Below are positions 26,837 through 35,566 of a stretch of 64,000 bases of DNA, one piece after another. The notes beneath the pieces were generated by a model, which made no database searches, was not told where the DNA came from, and was given only the letters and a program-made list of their open reading frames with translations. Every line of letters begins with the position of its first letter. Positions within the stretch are counted from its first letter, which is position 1. A program made the position numbers and the translations under genes. Source of the DNA: an uncultured SAR86 cluster bacterium (GTDB taxonomy: Bacteria > Pseudomonadota > Gammaproteobacteria > Magnimaribacterales > AG-339-G14); the NCBI GenBank assembly GCA_902587545.1, contig CACILL010000002.1:1-64000 (forward strand), read 5' to 3'.

Positions 26837-28753
26837 TTATACTTCTTCTTCCTCGATTTTTGGTTTGTTTTCTTCCTCAGCATCGAAAATTAATTTTTCA
26901 AGCAAGTCCAAGTCAGGTGAGGTTTTTCCCTTTTTGCTTCTAAGCATTTCTTGAGCTCTCAAATAATCGTATTTTGTATTTGTCAAAGCCTGCATATCTT
27001 GTGAGGTTCTGATGATTGTCGGTTTTAGGAATACTACTAAATTTTTCTTATTAATAGTGGTTTGTTCCTGGCGAAAAGCCTTACCGATAACTGGTATATC
27101 ACCAAGCAAAGGAACCTTTCTTATTGACTCTTGGATGTCATCATCGATCAATCCTCCCAATACAATAGTTTGGTTATCTTCAACCATGACCACCGTTTCT
27201 ATAGCCCTTTTATTGGTAACAATTTCTGCTGATCCTGCAGAAATAGGTCCAGAAAGTGAGGAAACTTCCTGTTCAATATCCAATTTGATTGAGTTGCCCT
27301 CATTGATTTGAGGTTTAACACTTAATTTGATTCCAATTTCCTGACGCGTAACTGTTCTAAATGGATTTGAATTATTGGTACCTAAAGACTCTCCAGTGGT
27401 AATCGGTATCTCTTGACCAACAATAATTGATGACTCTTCGTTATCCATAGTCAAAATAGAGGGAGTCGAAAGTACATTCGAGTCGCTATTTTTTGCTAGC
27501 ACGTTTAGGATAGCAGCAAAGCTATCTCCACCTTTTTTGTACTTACCAACACCAGTTGCAAAGCCATCCAAACTCAACAAAGTAGATAAGACAGCAGTTG
27601 TGCTTCCTCCAGGAGTTAATCCACCAACAAGCGCAGAAAGATCGGGTGTTGGATTACCAAATCTTTGAGATGCAATCGGTGAATTCGATCCTTCGCCGCT
27701 AAATAAAAATTGAAAACCCAAGTCTTTTGATAACTGATCTGATATTTCAACAATAATGGCTTCAACTAGAACTTGCGCTCTCCTAATATCAAGCTGGCTA
27801 ATAATTCCAGTCAAGGAGGTCATAACATCTGGCTCGGCTGAAATTATGAGTGAATTGGTTTCTTCATGGGCTGTGATGGAAGTATTGCCTTTGTTTGAGC
27901 TTTTTTCATCAATATTCGGTGTCATCTTATTGAGAATTTCAACCAAGGCAGTGGCATCTGCGTATTTTAAATAAACAACCTTCAAGGAACTTGTGCCTTG
28001 GTCTTTTACATCAAGCTTTATTACAACAGACTTCATTCGCTCTACAATTTCTTGATCCCCAAAAAGCAAAACGCTGTTGCTCCTTTCGATTGCATAGGCA
28101 TTGAAATCATTTGGTGCCATGCCGCCAGAGTTCTCTGAAAAAACTTTATCTATCAACTTGGAAATTTGAGTAGAAGAAGAGTTTTTCAATTTAACGATTT
28201 CATAAACATCGGCAGGATTTTTATCCAGCTCATCAACGAGTTGCCTAATTCTTTTAACATTTGCATTTCGATCGGTAAGTATCAGACTGTTGCTAGGCGC
28301 ATAGACGGCAATGTGTCCTTGAGAATTTACAAGCGGTCTTATTAATGGAATCAAGGCATTTGCAGATGTTTGACTCGGTCTAATAATGGTCGAAACCAAT
28401 GCATCTTCAGGTGAAACGGGCTTTGATACTTCAGTAAAGCTTTGTCTCCCCATTGAGGCAGGAACTATTTTGACCGCATTTGCTTGTTCAACTGCGGTAA
28501 ACCCATGAACACTGAGAACTGAAAGAAAAATTTCATAAGCTTCTTCGATCGTTAAATCATCTCTTGAAATAACAGTTACGTTTGCCTTTACCCTTGGATC
28601 TACGACAAAAGACTTACCGGTCAAAGATGCAATATCTGAGACAAAAGACTTAATGTCTGCATCTCGCATATTAATCGTCACCGACCATAAGCTAGATGAA
28701 AGTCCAAAAATAAGCGCATAGGCGCAACAATTCTTATAAATTGAATAAATCAT
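26837..28753 (-). CDS. gspD: Type II secretion outer-membrane secretin D
   Basis: The secretin channel, 638 aa. It has a signal peptide (residues about 1-24), an N0 domain (MRDADIKSFVSDIASLTGKSFVVDP pattern), N1-N3 repeats with YAPSNSLILTDRNANVKRI and HEETNSLIISAEP, and the C-terminal secretin barrel with VVLGGLIDD and KVPLLGDIPVIGKAFR near residues 540-570. Exported folded proteins leave the cell through it. No lipoprotein pilotin (gspS) is nearby. It follows gspC by 13 nt. Confidence 0.96.
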   Translation of the reverse strand: MIYSIYKNCCAYALIFGLSSSLWSVTINMRDADIKSFVSDIASLTGKSFVVDPRVKANVTVISRDDLTIEEAYEIFLSVLSVHGFTAVEQANAVKIVPASMGRQSFTEVSKPVSPEDALVSTIIRPSQTSANALIPLIRPLVNSQGHIAVYAPSNSLILTDRNANVKRIRQLVDELDKNPADVYEIVKLKNSSSTQISKLIDKVFSENSGGMAPNDFNAYAIERSNSVLLFGDQEIVERMKSVVIKLDVKDQGTSSLKVVYLKYADATALVEILNKMTPNIDEKSSNKGNTSITAHEETNSLIISAEPDVMTSLTGIISQLDIRRAQVLVEAIIVEISDQLSKDLGFQFLFSGEGSNSPIASQRFGNPTPDLSALVGGLTPGGSTTAVLSTLLSLDGFATGVGKYKKGGDSFAAILNVLAKNSDSNVLSTPSILTMDNEESSIIVGQEIPITTGESLGTNNSNPFRTVTRQEIGIKLSVKPQINEGNSIKLDIEQEVSSLSGPISAGSAEIVTNKRAIETVVMVEDNQTIVLGGLIDDDIQESIRKVPLLGDIPVIGKAFRQEQTTINKKNLVVFLKPTIIRTSQDMQALTNTKYDYLRAQEMLRSKKGKTSPDLDLLEKLIFDAEEENKPKIEEEEV

Positions 28754-28766
28754 AATTTTTTTTGGT

Positions 28767-29621
28767 TTAGTTAATGTTTATATCGACGGATACAACTTGA
28801 TCGTCTCTAACTAAATCGAGGTTAAGCGATGCTAAGTCAGAGAAAAAAGAATTAATTGAATCTTGATCAGAGAGGTCAATTTCTGCAACGGAAAGTCCAT
28901 TGATGGACTTCACAATATCCCCAGGTCTCAATTCCGAAGAATCAAAAAGCGCAGTACTCTCCCCTGGACTTATTTCAAGACCGGAAAAAGTTCCATCATC
29001 AAAAACAGGAGCAAAAGTGATTAGCTTCGCAATTTCCTGATTTTCAATCCACTCTTTGCTGATGGTGGGTTTTTGCTGCGATGCAATATTTATAGAAGTA
29101 TTGCCCTGAACAACTCTTTCCATACCTTTTATTACTGAGCCCTTAAAAAAGGACAAGCTTTCGGTTATGCCAGAACGCTTGATGGTGACAAAATCTTTGT
29201 TAATTGAATCCAAGTAAACGTTATCGGAAATCATATCTCCCACGAGATAAGTTTTTTGATCGTTTTGATTGAAGCCAATTATTGCCGATTTAACTTCATC
29301 AGAAGAAGTAACACCGTAAAGTTTTAAAGATAATGAAGTCTCAGGAGCTTTAACAAGACTTTCGTAGATAGATAGGCCATCAATTTCAACATCAGATGAA
29401 AATGGATTGTCTATGATTCTAGGAGCATCAGTAGATGCAAAAGAGCTGTTAAAGTTATTTGAACTTAATTGGTTATTAAAAATCAATCCGAGTAATATTG
29501 AAGAAAACTCTAAAGAAAAAACTAATAAAAGTGCACCAGAAATAGAGAATTTAAGATTTTTCTCATTCAAGTAACTTTTGTATCTTTCCAAATTGATACC
29601 TTTTAAGTAGTCCAATACCAT
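28767..29621 (-). CDS. gspC: Type II secretion protein C with PDZ domain
   Basis: The inner-membrane protein that couples the assembly platform to the secretin, 284 aa. It has a short cytoplasmic N-terminus, one transmembrane helix (about residues 26-48), a homology region (SLKLYGVTSSDEVKSAIIGF, about 97-116) and a C-terminal PDZ domain (ELRPGDIVKSINGLSVAEIDL, about 230-250). It is the first gene of the leftward operon. The divergent prepilin peptidase starts 52 nt away, so both promoters must fit in that gap. Confidence 0.9.
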   Translation of the reverse strand: MVLDYLKGINLERYKSYLNEKNLKFSISGALLLVFSLEFSSILLGLIFNNQLSSNNFNSSFASTDAPRIIDNPFSSDVEIDGLSIYESLVKAPETSLSLKLYGVTSSDEVKSAIIGFNQNDQKTYLVGDMISDNVYLDSINKDFVTIKRSGITESLSFFKGSVIKGMERVVQGNTSINIASQQKPTISKEWIENQEIAKLITFAPVFDDGTFSGLEISPGESTALFDSSELRPGDIVKSINGLSVAEIDLSDQDSINSFFSDLASLNLDLVRDDQVVSVDININ

Positions 29622-29673
29622 ATATCCATTGATTTTATGTCATATTTAGTCAAATTGACAAAGATTTATACCA

Positions 29674-30438
29674 ATGATTATCTCTTTATACATTATTTTC
29701 TCTGCGCTTTTGGGTAGCTTTCTAGCAAGCTTTATCTATCGCTATGTTAATAAAAATATTGAAGCAGATGCTTATGTGGAAAGCATAAATATTTATACTG
29801 AACCCTCTTTTTGTCCTACCTGTAAGACTAAAATAGATTGGTATCACCTCATTCCTGTCTTGAGCTACTTGTTTTTAAGAGGAAAAGCCAAATGCTGTGG
29901 TGCAACAATCTCCTCAAAATACTTTTTGACAGAAATATTAGTCATTTCTTCGTTTTCATTGATTTTCATTACAAATGACTCATGGGGTTTAATACTTTTT
30001 AAAAGCTTTATTTCTCTAACTTTAATATTCATTGCCTTGATAGATTATCAATACAAAATCATTCCTTTGAGCTCGCTTTTAATATTATTTATTTTGGCTT
30101 TGATACTTTCAGCGTTGGAGGGTCTATTTATGCTACCTGAGATATTTGTAGCAATTATTTCAGGCTTTCTCCTTTTGGCAACAAGGTGGTTATTTTTCAA
30201 ACTCAAAGGAAAAGAAGCTTTGGGTTTAGGAGATGTAATCCTTTTTCCAATTTTAACTTTAATGATCCCAATGACTTTAGTCCCTATTCTATTGCTTACT
30301 GCATCACTTCTTGGAATATTAGAGTTTTTTCTAAGCTCCAAACTGAAAAGAGATTCCGAGATTGCTTTTGGCTTTCACTTAGCAATTGCAAGTTACTTAG
30401 GATTGGTAAATTTTTATCCTATCCTACCTTTGATATAG
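29674..30438 (+). CDS. gspO: Prepilin peptidase (GspO/PilD)
   Basis: A 254-aa polytopic aspartic peptidase that cleaves and N-methylates the pseudopilins. Catalytic aspartates are D124 ([11 protein letters not shown]) and D187 (GLGDVIL). The cytoplasmic zinc loop has C47 and C50 (CPTC), then C74 and C75 (KCCGATIS). The usual second CxxC is therefore adjacent cysteines, a small departure from the family. It is divergent from gspC, so the secretion system carries its own peptidase next to it. The end overlaps pstB by 25 nt, tail to tail. Confidence 0.93.
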   Translation: MIISLYIIFSALLGSFLASFIYRYVNKNIEADAYVESINIYTEPSFCPTCKTKIDWYHLIPVLSYLFLRGKAKCCGATISSKYFLTEILVISSFSLIFITNDSWGLILFKSFISLTLIFIALIDYQYKIIPLSSLLILFILALILSALEGLFMLPEIFVAIISGFLLLATRWLFFKLKGKEALGLGDVILFPILTLMIPMTLVPILLLTASLLGILEFFLSSKLKRDSEIAFGFHLAIASYLGLVNFYPILPLI

Positions 30439-31238
30439 TTTTGAGTAAGTTCGTGATCTGGGTCGCCAAAAATTTTTTCGGTTGCATCAGTCTCAACCAA
30501 GTGGCCTAAATGAAAATAAGCTGCTCTTTGCGAAACTCTTGAGGCTTGGCTCATTGAATGCGTAACTATTACGATTGCATAATTTTCCTTTAATTCGCTA
30601 ATCAAGTCTTCAATTCTATCTGTAGCGATTGGGTCTAAAGCTGAACATGGCTCGTCCATTAAAATAACATCAGGTCGAACTGCTATTGCTCTCGCAATAC
30701 AAAGCCTTTGTTGTTGTCCTCCGGATAAAGCTGTTCCTGAAGTATTTAATCTATCTTTGACCTCATCCCATAAGCCGGCTCTTAATAAAGAAGTTTCAAC
30801 TATCTCATCCATATCTGCTTTTGATTCGCTCATACCATGAATTCTTGGTCCGTAAGCTACATTTTCATAAACGGATTTAGGAAAAGGATTCGGCTTTTGG
30901 AAAACCATTCCTACTCTTGCTCTTAATAAAACAACATCCATATCGCTGTTATATATGTCCTGACCTTCTAGAGTAATTTTTCCTGTTACTTTAGCTGAAT
31001 CGATTGTGTCATTTAGTCTATTAAGACATCTAATAAAAGTTGATTTCCCGCAACCTGAAGGACCTATTAACGATAGAACTTCTTTCTTACCGACTTCAAG
31101 ATTTATGTTTCTCAATGCTTGTGCTTCGTCATAAAAAACACAGCAATCTTGAGACTCCATTATTTTTTCATTAGGGGTTGTAGTATCTCCGACAGTTAAA
31201 AAATCATCCGAGAGAGTAATCAACTCATTATTTTTCAT
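30414..31238 (-). CDS. pstB: Phosphate ABC transporter ATP-binding protein
   Basis: The ATPase of the high-affinity phosphate importer, 274 aa. Walker A is GPSGCGKST, the signature [15 protein letters not shown], Walker [14 protein letters not shown], and the H-loop TH is in [12 protein letters not shown]. The segment [22 protein letters not shown] is PstB-specific. It closes the pstSCAB operon; no phoU follows, as the next gene is on the other strand. Confidence 0.96.
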   Translation of the reverse strand: MKNNELITLSDDFLTVGDTTTPNEKIMESQDCCVFYDEAQALRNINLEVGKKEVLSLIGPSGCGKSTFIRCLNRLNDTIDSAKVTGKITLEGQDIYNSDMDVVLLRARVGMVFQKPNPFPKSVYENVAYGPRIHGMSESKADMDEIVETSLLRAGLWDEVKDRLNTSGTALSGGQQQRLCIARAIAVRPDVILMDEPCSALDPIATDRIEDLISELKENYAIVIVTHSMSQASRVSQRAAYFHLGHLVETDATEKIFGDPDHELTQNYIKGRIG

Positions 31239-31244
31239 AATAAC

Positions 31245-32543
31245 TTACCATTTTATTTCAAATTTATTTCTTAACCATATCGCTGTTGAATTCATAACTA
31301 ATAAAAAGAAAAGCAAAACTAAAATTGCTGCTGAAGTTCTTTCTACAAAACCTCTTTCAGGGGCATCAGCCCAAAGATAAACTTGAACAGGCAAGGCAGC
31401 AGATGCATCTAGGGGTGTGCTTGGAATATCCACCACAAAAGCAACCATACCGATCATCAATAATGGTGCAGATTCGCCTAAAGCTCTTGCCATACCAATA
31501 ATAGACCCAGTGAGCATACCTGGCAAAGCTAAAGGAAAGACATGATCAAATACTGTTTGAATTTTTGACGCCCCAACACCAAGTGCCGCGTCGGTAATAC
31601 TTGGTGGAACAGATTGTAATGCTGCTCTAGAAGCTATAATTATCACTGGAAAAGTCATTAAAGCTAAAACTAATCCTCCTACTAATGGAGCTGATCTTGG
31701 CATGCCAAAAAAATTAATAAATACTGCTAAACCTAAAAGACCATAAATAATTGATGGTACGGCTGCTAAATTATTTATATTCACTTCAACAAAATCTGTG
31801 AACTTATTTTTTGGAGCAAATTCTTCAAGATAGATTGCTGCAGCAACTCCTAAAGGGAAAGCAACAATAAAAGTAATTAAAAGCATAAAGAAAGAACCGA
31901 TCAAGGCGCCTAGGACTCCAGCTTGTTCAGGCTCTCTTGAATCACCGGCAGAAAATAAGGTGGAATTAAACTTTTGACTAATCAACCCTTTTGTTTTTAG
32001 TTCATTTGTCCATTTAACTTGATTATCTGAAATTCTTCTTTGTGATTCATCTAAGGTAATATCAACATTTCCTTTTAAAAACATATCTATATCACTATCT
32101 AGCTTGACTGAAAGATCTAAGGTCTTTCCAATTAAACTCATATCATCTAATACCAGAGATTGAATTCTTAATGAGGTTCCATTACTTACCAAAGCTTTTA
32201 GCTCTTTTCTTTCCTTTCTTGAAGAGACGCTGGGAAAGAAATTTTTTAATGAATCAAAGACTAATTTATCGTAATTTGCATACCTAATTTCTTCTTCATC
32301 GCGAGTGTTATCGGGATCAATTATTTCTGGATCTAAATAAATTGAAATATTTAATTCACCTTGAGTAAACGCACTGTATCCTTTATCAATAATACTGCTA
32401 AAAAATACAATTAAAAAAGCAGCAGCAAAAAGAATTGAAGTGATCCCATAAAGTCTGAACATAAATTCAGATCTGTAACGTTTTTTTAGTCCTTTATTTA
32501 CTATCTCAGTAATACTACTTGAGTTAGAAGATGAATTACTCAT
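31245..32543 (-). CDS. pstA: Phosphate ABC transporter permease PstA (extended type)
   Basis: An inner-membrane permease subunit of the Pst system. I place the start at the ATG at 32543 (432 aa), preceded by an AGGGA Shine-Dalgarno; an upstream ATG at 32567 would add eight residues inside pstC. The C-terminal half has the binding-protein-dependent permease fold (IIIASRAALQSVPPSITDAALGVGASK, about residues 300-325). An insert between the first transmembrane helix and the permease core puts it in the long marine/gammaproteobacterial PstA class. It overlaps pstC by 8 nt. Confidence 0.93.
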   Translation of the reverse strand: MSNSSSNSSSITEIVNKGLKKRYRSEFMFRLYGITSILFAAAFLIVFFSSIIDKGYSAFTQGELNISIYLDPEIIDPDNTRDEEEIRYANYDKLVFDSLKNFFPSVSSRKERKELKALVSNGTSLRIQSLVLDDMSLIGKTLDLSVKLDSDIDMFLKGNVDITLDESQRRISDNQVKWTNELKTKGLISQKFNSTLFSAGDSREPEQAGVLGALIGSFFMLLITFIVAFPLGVAAAIYLEEFAPKNKFTDFVEVNINNLAAVPSIIYGLLGLAVFINFFGMPRSAPLVGGLVLALMTFPVIIIASRAALQSVPPSITDAALGVGASKIQTVFDHVFPLALPGMLTGSIIGMARALGESAPLLMIGMVAFVVDIPSTPLDASAALPVQVYLWADAPERGFVERTSAAILVLLFFLLVMNSTAIWLRNKFEIKW

Positions 32544-33912
32544 ATTGTTCCCTATATTTTCTAACAATTCTTAAAGCATAAAAATTAAGTATTAGCGTAA
32601 CAACGAAAAGAGTTAATCCCAATGCAAAGGCAGCGAGAGTTTTCGGACTATCAAATTCTTGATCACCAACTAAGAGTGTGACAATTTGAACTGTTACAGT
32701 AGTAACTGCATCTAATGGATTTATTGACAGCCTTGCTGAAAGACCTGCTGCCATAACTACAATCATAGTCTCCCCTATTGCCCTTGATGCAGCAAGTAGA
32801 ATTCCACCCACAATCCCAGGTAAGGCCGCAGGAATGATAACTCTTTTAATAGTCTCTGATTTAGTTGCGCCTAAACCATAAGAACCTTCTCGCATTGCTT
32901 GAGGTACTGCCGAAATTACATCATCTGATAAAGAAGAAACGAGTGGTATGATCATAATACCCATCACCAGCCCTACGCCGAGTGCGCTTTCTGAGGCAAT
33001 ATTCATACCTAAAGTTTCTCCAAAATCTCTAATGAAGGGAGCAAGAGTAATTGCAGCAAAAAAACCATAAACAACGGTTGGTATTCCAGATAACACTTCT
33101 AACATGGGTTTGGTAACTGCGCGCACTCTAGATGGAGCGTACTCAGATAAATATATAGCCGTCATTAATCCAACAGGCACAGCAACTGTGAGCGAAATAA
33201 GCGAAATTAAGCCAGTACCTAAGAATAATGGTATTGCTCCAAAGAGCCCAGAGGATCCAACCTGATCATCTCTAATGGCCATTTGAGGACTCCAAGTAAG
33301 TCCAAATATAAAATCGTCAAAACTTATAATTTGAAAAAATCTAATTGCCTCGAATAGAACAGATAGCAATATTCCAGCTGTAGCAAATATTGCAATTGAA
33401 GCAGAAACTAAAAGAATCTTGCTTACTATGCTTTCAATCCTATTTCTAGCACGTAATTTTCCAGAAATAGATATATAAGCAAAAATAAATGAAATAAGTC
33501 CAAGAACAATACTTGAGTAAATTATTATATTCTCTGCTATTTTTGAATAAGAATTATATGTTTCCGCGGCCAATTCGAAACCAATAAAAGATTCTCCAGC
33601 TACCAAATTTCCAGCAGCTTTGTTTTTTATATCGTTTAGTATTAGTGTGAGTTCATTGGTAGGCAGAGTTTTAATATTATCTGGCAAAGAGCTGATAACT
33701 TGATTGGTTACAATTCCTTCAGAAAAAATTAGCCATAATGAAACTATAATTAAGGCAGGAGTTGCAAACCATACTAGAGCATAGTAACCATAATATTTTG
33801 GCAAAGAATGAACGACATCGTTTTGTTTTAATGCTAAAGCTTTAGATTTTCCAAAGTAATATGAACCTAAGCCAAGAATAATTAATACTAAGAGAAAAAA
33901 AGAAAATGACAT
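32536..33912 (-). CDS. pstC: Phosphate ABC transporter permease PstC (extended type)
   Basis: The second permease of the Pst importer, 458 aa, longer than the ~300-aa E. coli form because of an N-terminal extension with extra hydrophobic helices. Family motifs include YLSEYAPSRVRAVTKPMLEVL, SGIPTVVYGFFA, and MREGSYGLGATKSETIKRVIIPAALPGI, the cytoplasmic EAA loop that contacts PstB. It is separated from pstS by a strong hairpin that probably lowers its expression relative to the binding protein. Confidence 0.94.
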   Translation of the reverse strand: MSFSFFLLVLIILGLGSYYFGKSKALALKQNDVVHSLPKYYGYYALVWFATPALIIVSLWLIFSEGIVTNQVISSLPDNIKTLPTNELTLILNDIKNKAAGNLVAGESFIGFELAAETYNSYSKIAENIIIYSSIVLGLISFIFAYISISGKLRARNRIESIVSKILLVSASIAIFATAGILLSVLFEAIRFFQIISFDDFIFGLTWSPQMAIRDDQVGSSGLFGAIPLFLGTGLISLISLTVAVPVGLMTAIYLSEYAPSRVRAVTKPMLEVLSGIPTVVYGFFAAITLAPFIRDFGETLGMNIASESALGVGLVMGIMIIPLVSSLSDDVISAVPQAMREGSYGLGATKSETIKRVIIPAALPGIVGGILLAASRAIGETMIVVMAAGLSARLSINPLDAVTTVTVQIVTLLVGDQEFDSPKTLAAFALGLTLFVVTLILNFYALRIVRKYREQYE

Positions 33913-33927
33913 ATCAATTAAAAGAAA

Positions 33928-33957
33928 ACGAGGATAATTTTTTCAAATTACCCTCGT
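33928..33957 (-). terminator. Strong hairpin between pstS and pstC (attenuating terminator)
   Basis: On the transcribed strand a 13-bp stem (ACGAGGGTAATTT pairing with AAATTATCCTCGT, one G-T wobble) closes a GAAA tetraloop and is followed by TTTCTTTT, the shape of an intrinsic terminator. It lies 44 nt past the pstS stop and 16 nt before the pstC start. Its likely role is partial termination or 3'-end protection of pstS mRNA, so that binding protein exceeds permease. This role is inferred. Confidence 0.75.
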
Positions 33958-34001
33958 TCATTTTAAACTACTGTTATCCAGGGGGGGGATAAAATTGCAG
34001 T

Positions 34002-35051
34002 TTAATTAAGTCCTTTGAAACTAGTGAGTTTTCTAGCTGCTGATCTGAATTGTTTGTATTCACTACTAGGCATTGGAATAAGACCCTTTTCAGTTAAATA
34101 TCCATCTTGACCAATAGTTTTGTCAGCAGTAAATTCTCTAAGATATTCTTTCATTCCTGGAATTGTTCCAATGTGATCTTTTTTCACATAAAAGTATAAA
34201 GATCTGGAAACTCCATAATCACCATTAGCAATGTTTTCAAAAGTCGGCAATACGCCGTCAACAAAAGAACCTTGAATCGAATCTGAATTCTCTACCAAGA
34301 AACTGTAACCGAATACTCCTACTGCTTTTGGATTGGCATTTAATTTTTGCACAATCAAGTTATCGTTTTCACCAGCCTCAATGTAAGGACCATCCTCTCT
34401 AACAGAGCGACAAATTGCTTTGTAACGCTTTTTATTTTCTTTTTTGATGTCTTTAAGCCATTTAAAAGTCTTACATCCACCTTCCATTGCAAGTTCTCCA
34501 AAAGCATCTCTTGTACCAGAAGTTGGTGGTGGACCTAGTACTTCAATTGCAACGTTTGGCAAAGAACTATCTACGTCTCTCCAAGTTTTGTGAGGGTTTT
34601 TAATCAGTTGTTTGGCGCCATTAGGGTGAGGAATCTCAGGAGCTAAAGCTAAGAAAATTTGTCTCTTAGTTAAACTTAGAGTGTCAGCTCGTTTTGAGTT
34701 AGCAACTACAATTCCATCATAACCAATTTTAATTTCAATGATGTCCGTAATTCCTGCTTTTGCACAAAGATCAATTTCTTTTTGTTTGATTCTTCTTGAT
34801 GCATTTGTAATATCAGGGTGTTCTACCCCAACACCTTTACAAAATAGTTTCAAACCACCACCTGAACCAGTTGATTCAATAACAGGGGTATTGAATTTAG
34901 TGGATTTACCGAATCTTTCAGCTACTACAGTAGCAAAAGGATAAACTGTTGAGGATCCAACAATTTTAATAGTATCTCTTGCAGCGCTTGCGGTGAAAGA
35001 CATAGTCGCCATCACAATTAATGCTGCAATTATTGATATAGATTTTTTCAT
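34002..35051 (-). CDS. pstS: Phosphate-binding periplasmic protein PstS
   Basis: The periplasmic substrate-binding protein of the Pst importer. I choose the ATG at 35051, which gives 349 aa and a clean signal peptide (KKSISIIAALIVMATMSFTASAA) with a GGAG Shine-Dalgarno ahead; upstream in-frame starts lack such support. The mature start, IKIVGSSTVYPFATVVAERFG, and STGSGGGLKLFC form the phosphate-binding loops, with PPTSGTRDAFGELA around residue 170. It resembles the marine/SphX-like PstS group rather than E. coli PstS. It is the first pst gene, 95 nt downstream of arsC. Confidence 0.94.
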   Translation of the reverse strand: MKKSISIIAALIVMATMSFTASAARDTIKIVGSSTVYPFATVVAERFGKSTKFNTPVIESTGSGGGLKLFCKGVGVEHPDITNASRRIKQKEIDLCAKAGITDIIEIKIGYDGIVVANSKRADTLSLTKRQIFLALAPEIPHPNGAKQLIKNPHKTWRDVDSSLPNVAIEVLGPPPTSGTRDAFGELAMEGGCKTFKWLKDIKKENKKRYKAICRSVREDGPYIEAGENDNLIVQKLNANPKAVGVFGYSFLVENSDSIQGSFVDGVLPTFENIANGDYGVSRSLYFYVKKDHIGTIPGMKEYLREFTADKTIGQDGYLTEKGLIPMPSSEYKQFRSAARKLTSFKGLN

Positions 35052-35094
35052 TATGTTTACTCCAAAAAAATACTCAATAATACTAATATTCATT

Positions 35095-35112
35095 TGTGGC
35101 ATATCTGTTACG
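35095..35112. promoter_or_regulatory. Weak PHO-box-like direct repeat upstream of pstS
   Basis: On the + strand TTGTGGC-ATAT-CTGTTAC forms a 7-4-7 arrangement like PHO boxes (two 7-mers related to CTGTCAT). On the minus strand ACGTAAC-AGAT-ATGCCAC is also only a partial match; a TAGTATTAT tract about 10 nt further on could be a -10. The match is far poorer than the one upstream of the porin, and the orientation is ambiguous. Reported because pstS is the expected PhoB target. Confidence 0.3.
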
Positions 35113-35146
35113 TTGCTGAAAATCATTAGCAACTTCTAGAATAAAA

Positions 35147-35566
35147 TTAGATGTAATTACTAATGTTTAGGATGCAGTCGAGAATTTCATCCCTAACTTT
35201 TCTGTATATATTTAAAATTTGAATTTCATCCTCAATGTTTTCTGCAAGTTTTGGAGGATCATCAAAAGCTATATGAATGGTCTTTCCTTGCAAAAAAACT
35301 GGACAATTCTCCTCAGCATCTGAGCACAAAGTAAAAACGTATTTAAAATCTTGTTCCTCCAATTCAGCAATTGTTTTAGAAAATTGATTCGTAATATCAA
35401 TTTTTATTTCTGACATAACTTTTACAGCATATGGATTGAGACTTGATTTTCTGGTGCCAGCTGAGAAAGCTTGAAAACAAGTAAATTTATTAGCAATACC
35501 TTCTGCCATTTGTGATCGACATGAATTACCTGTACACAAAAATAATATTTTTTCAGAATCGCTCAC
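35147..35566 (-). CDS. arsC: Arsenate reductase, thioredoxin-linked LMW-phosphatase type
   Basis: A 139-aa arsenate reductase of the low-molecular-weight protein tyrosine phosphatase fold. The active loop CTGNSCRS starts at C11, and the redox relay cysteines C81 and C88 are in LCSDAEENCP, as in the thioredoxin-dependent ArsC of plasmid pI258. It reduces arsenate to arsenite in the cytoplasm. It overlaps the aquaporin gene by 4 nt and precedes pstS, so arsenate taken up by the phosphate importer would be reduced at once and released, presumably through the aquaporin. Confidence 0.93.
   Translation of the reverse strand: MSDSEKILFLCTGNSCRSQMAEGIANKFTCFQAFSAGTRKSSLNPYAVKVMSEIKIDITNQFSKTIAELEEQDFKYVFTLCSDAEENCPVFLQGKTIHIAFDDPPKLAENIEDEIQILNIYRKVRDEILDCILNISNYI

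Noticed and set aside
29633..29661. TTGTCA-N17-ATAAAA promoter-like pair upstream of gspC
   Set aside because: Spacing is right, but the predicted start would leave only about five nt before the gspC ATG with no ribosome site, and AT-rich sequence gives many such matches.
35112..35133. Inverted repeat GTTGCT...AGCAAC between arsC and pstS
   Set aside because: A six-bp stem with a ten-nt loop and no T-run; not convincing as a terminator.
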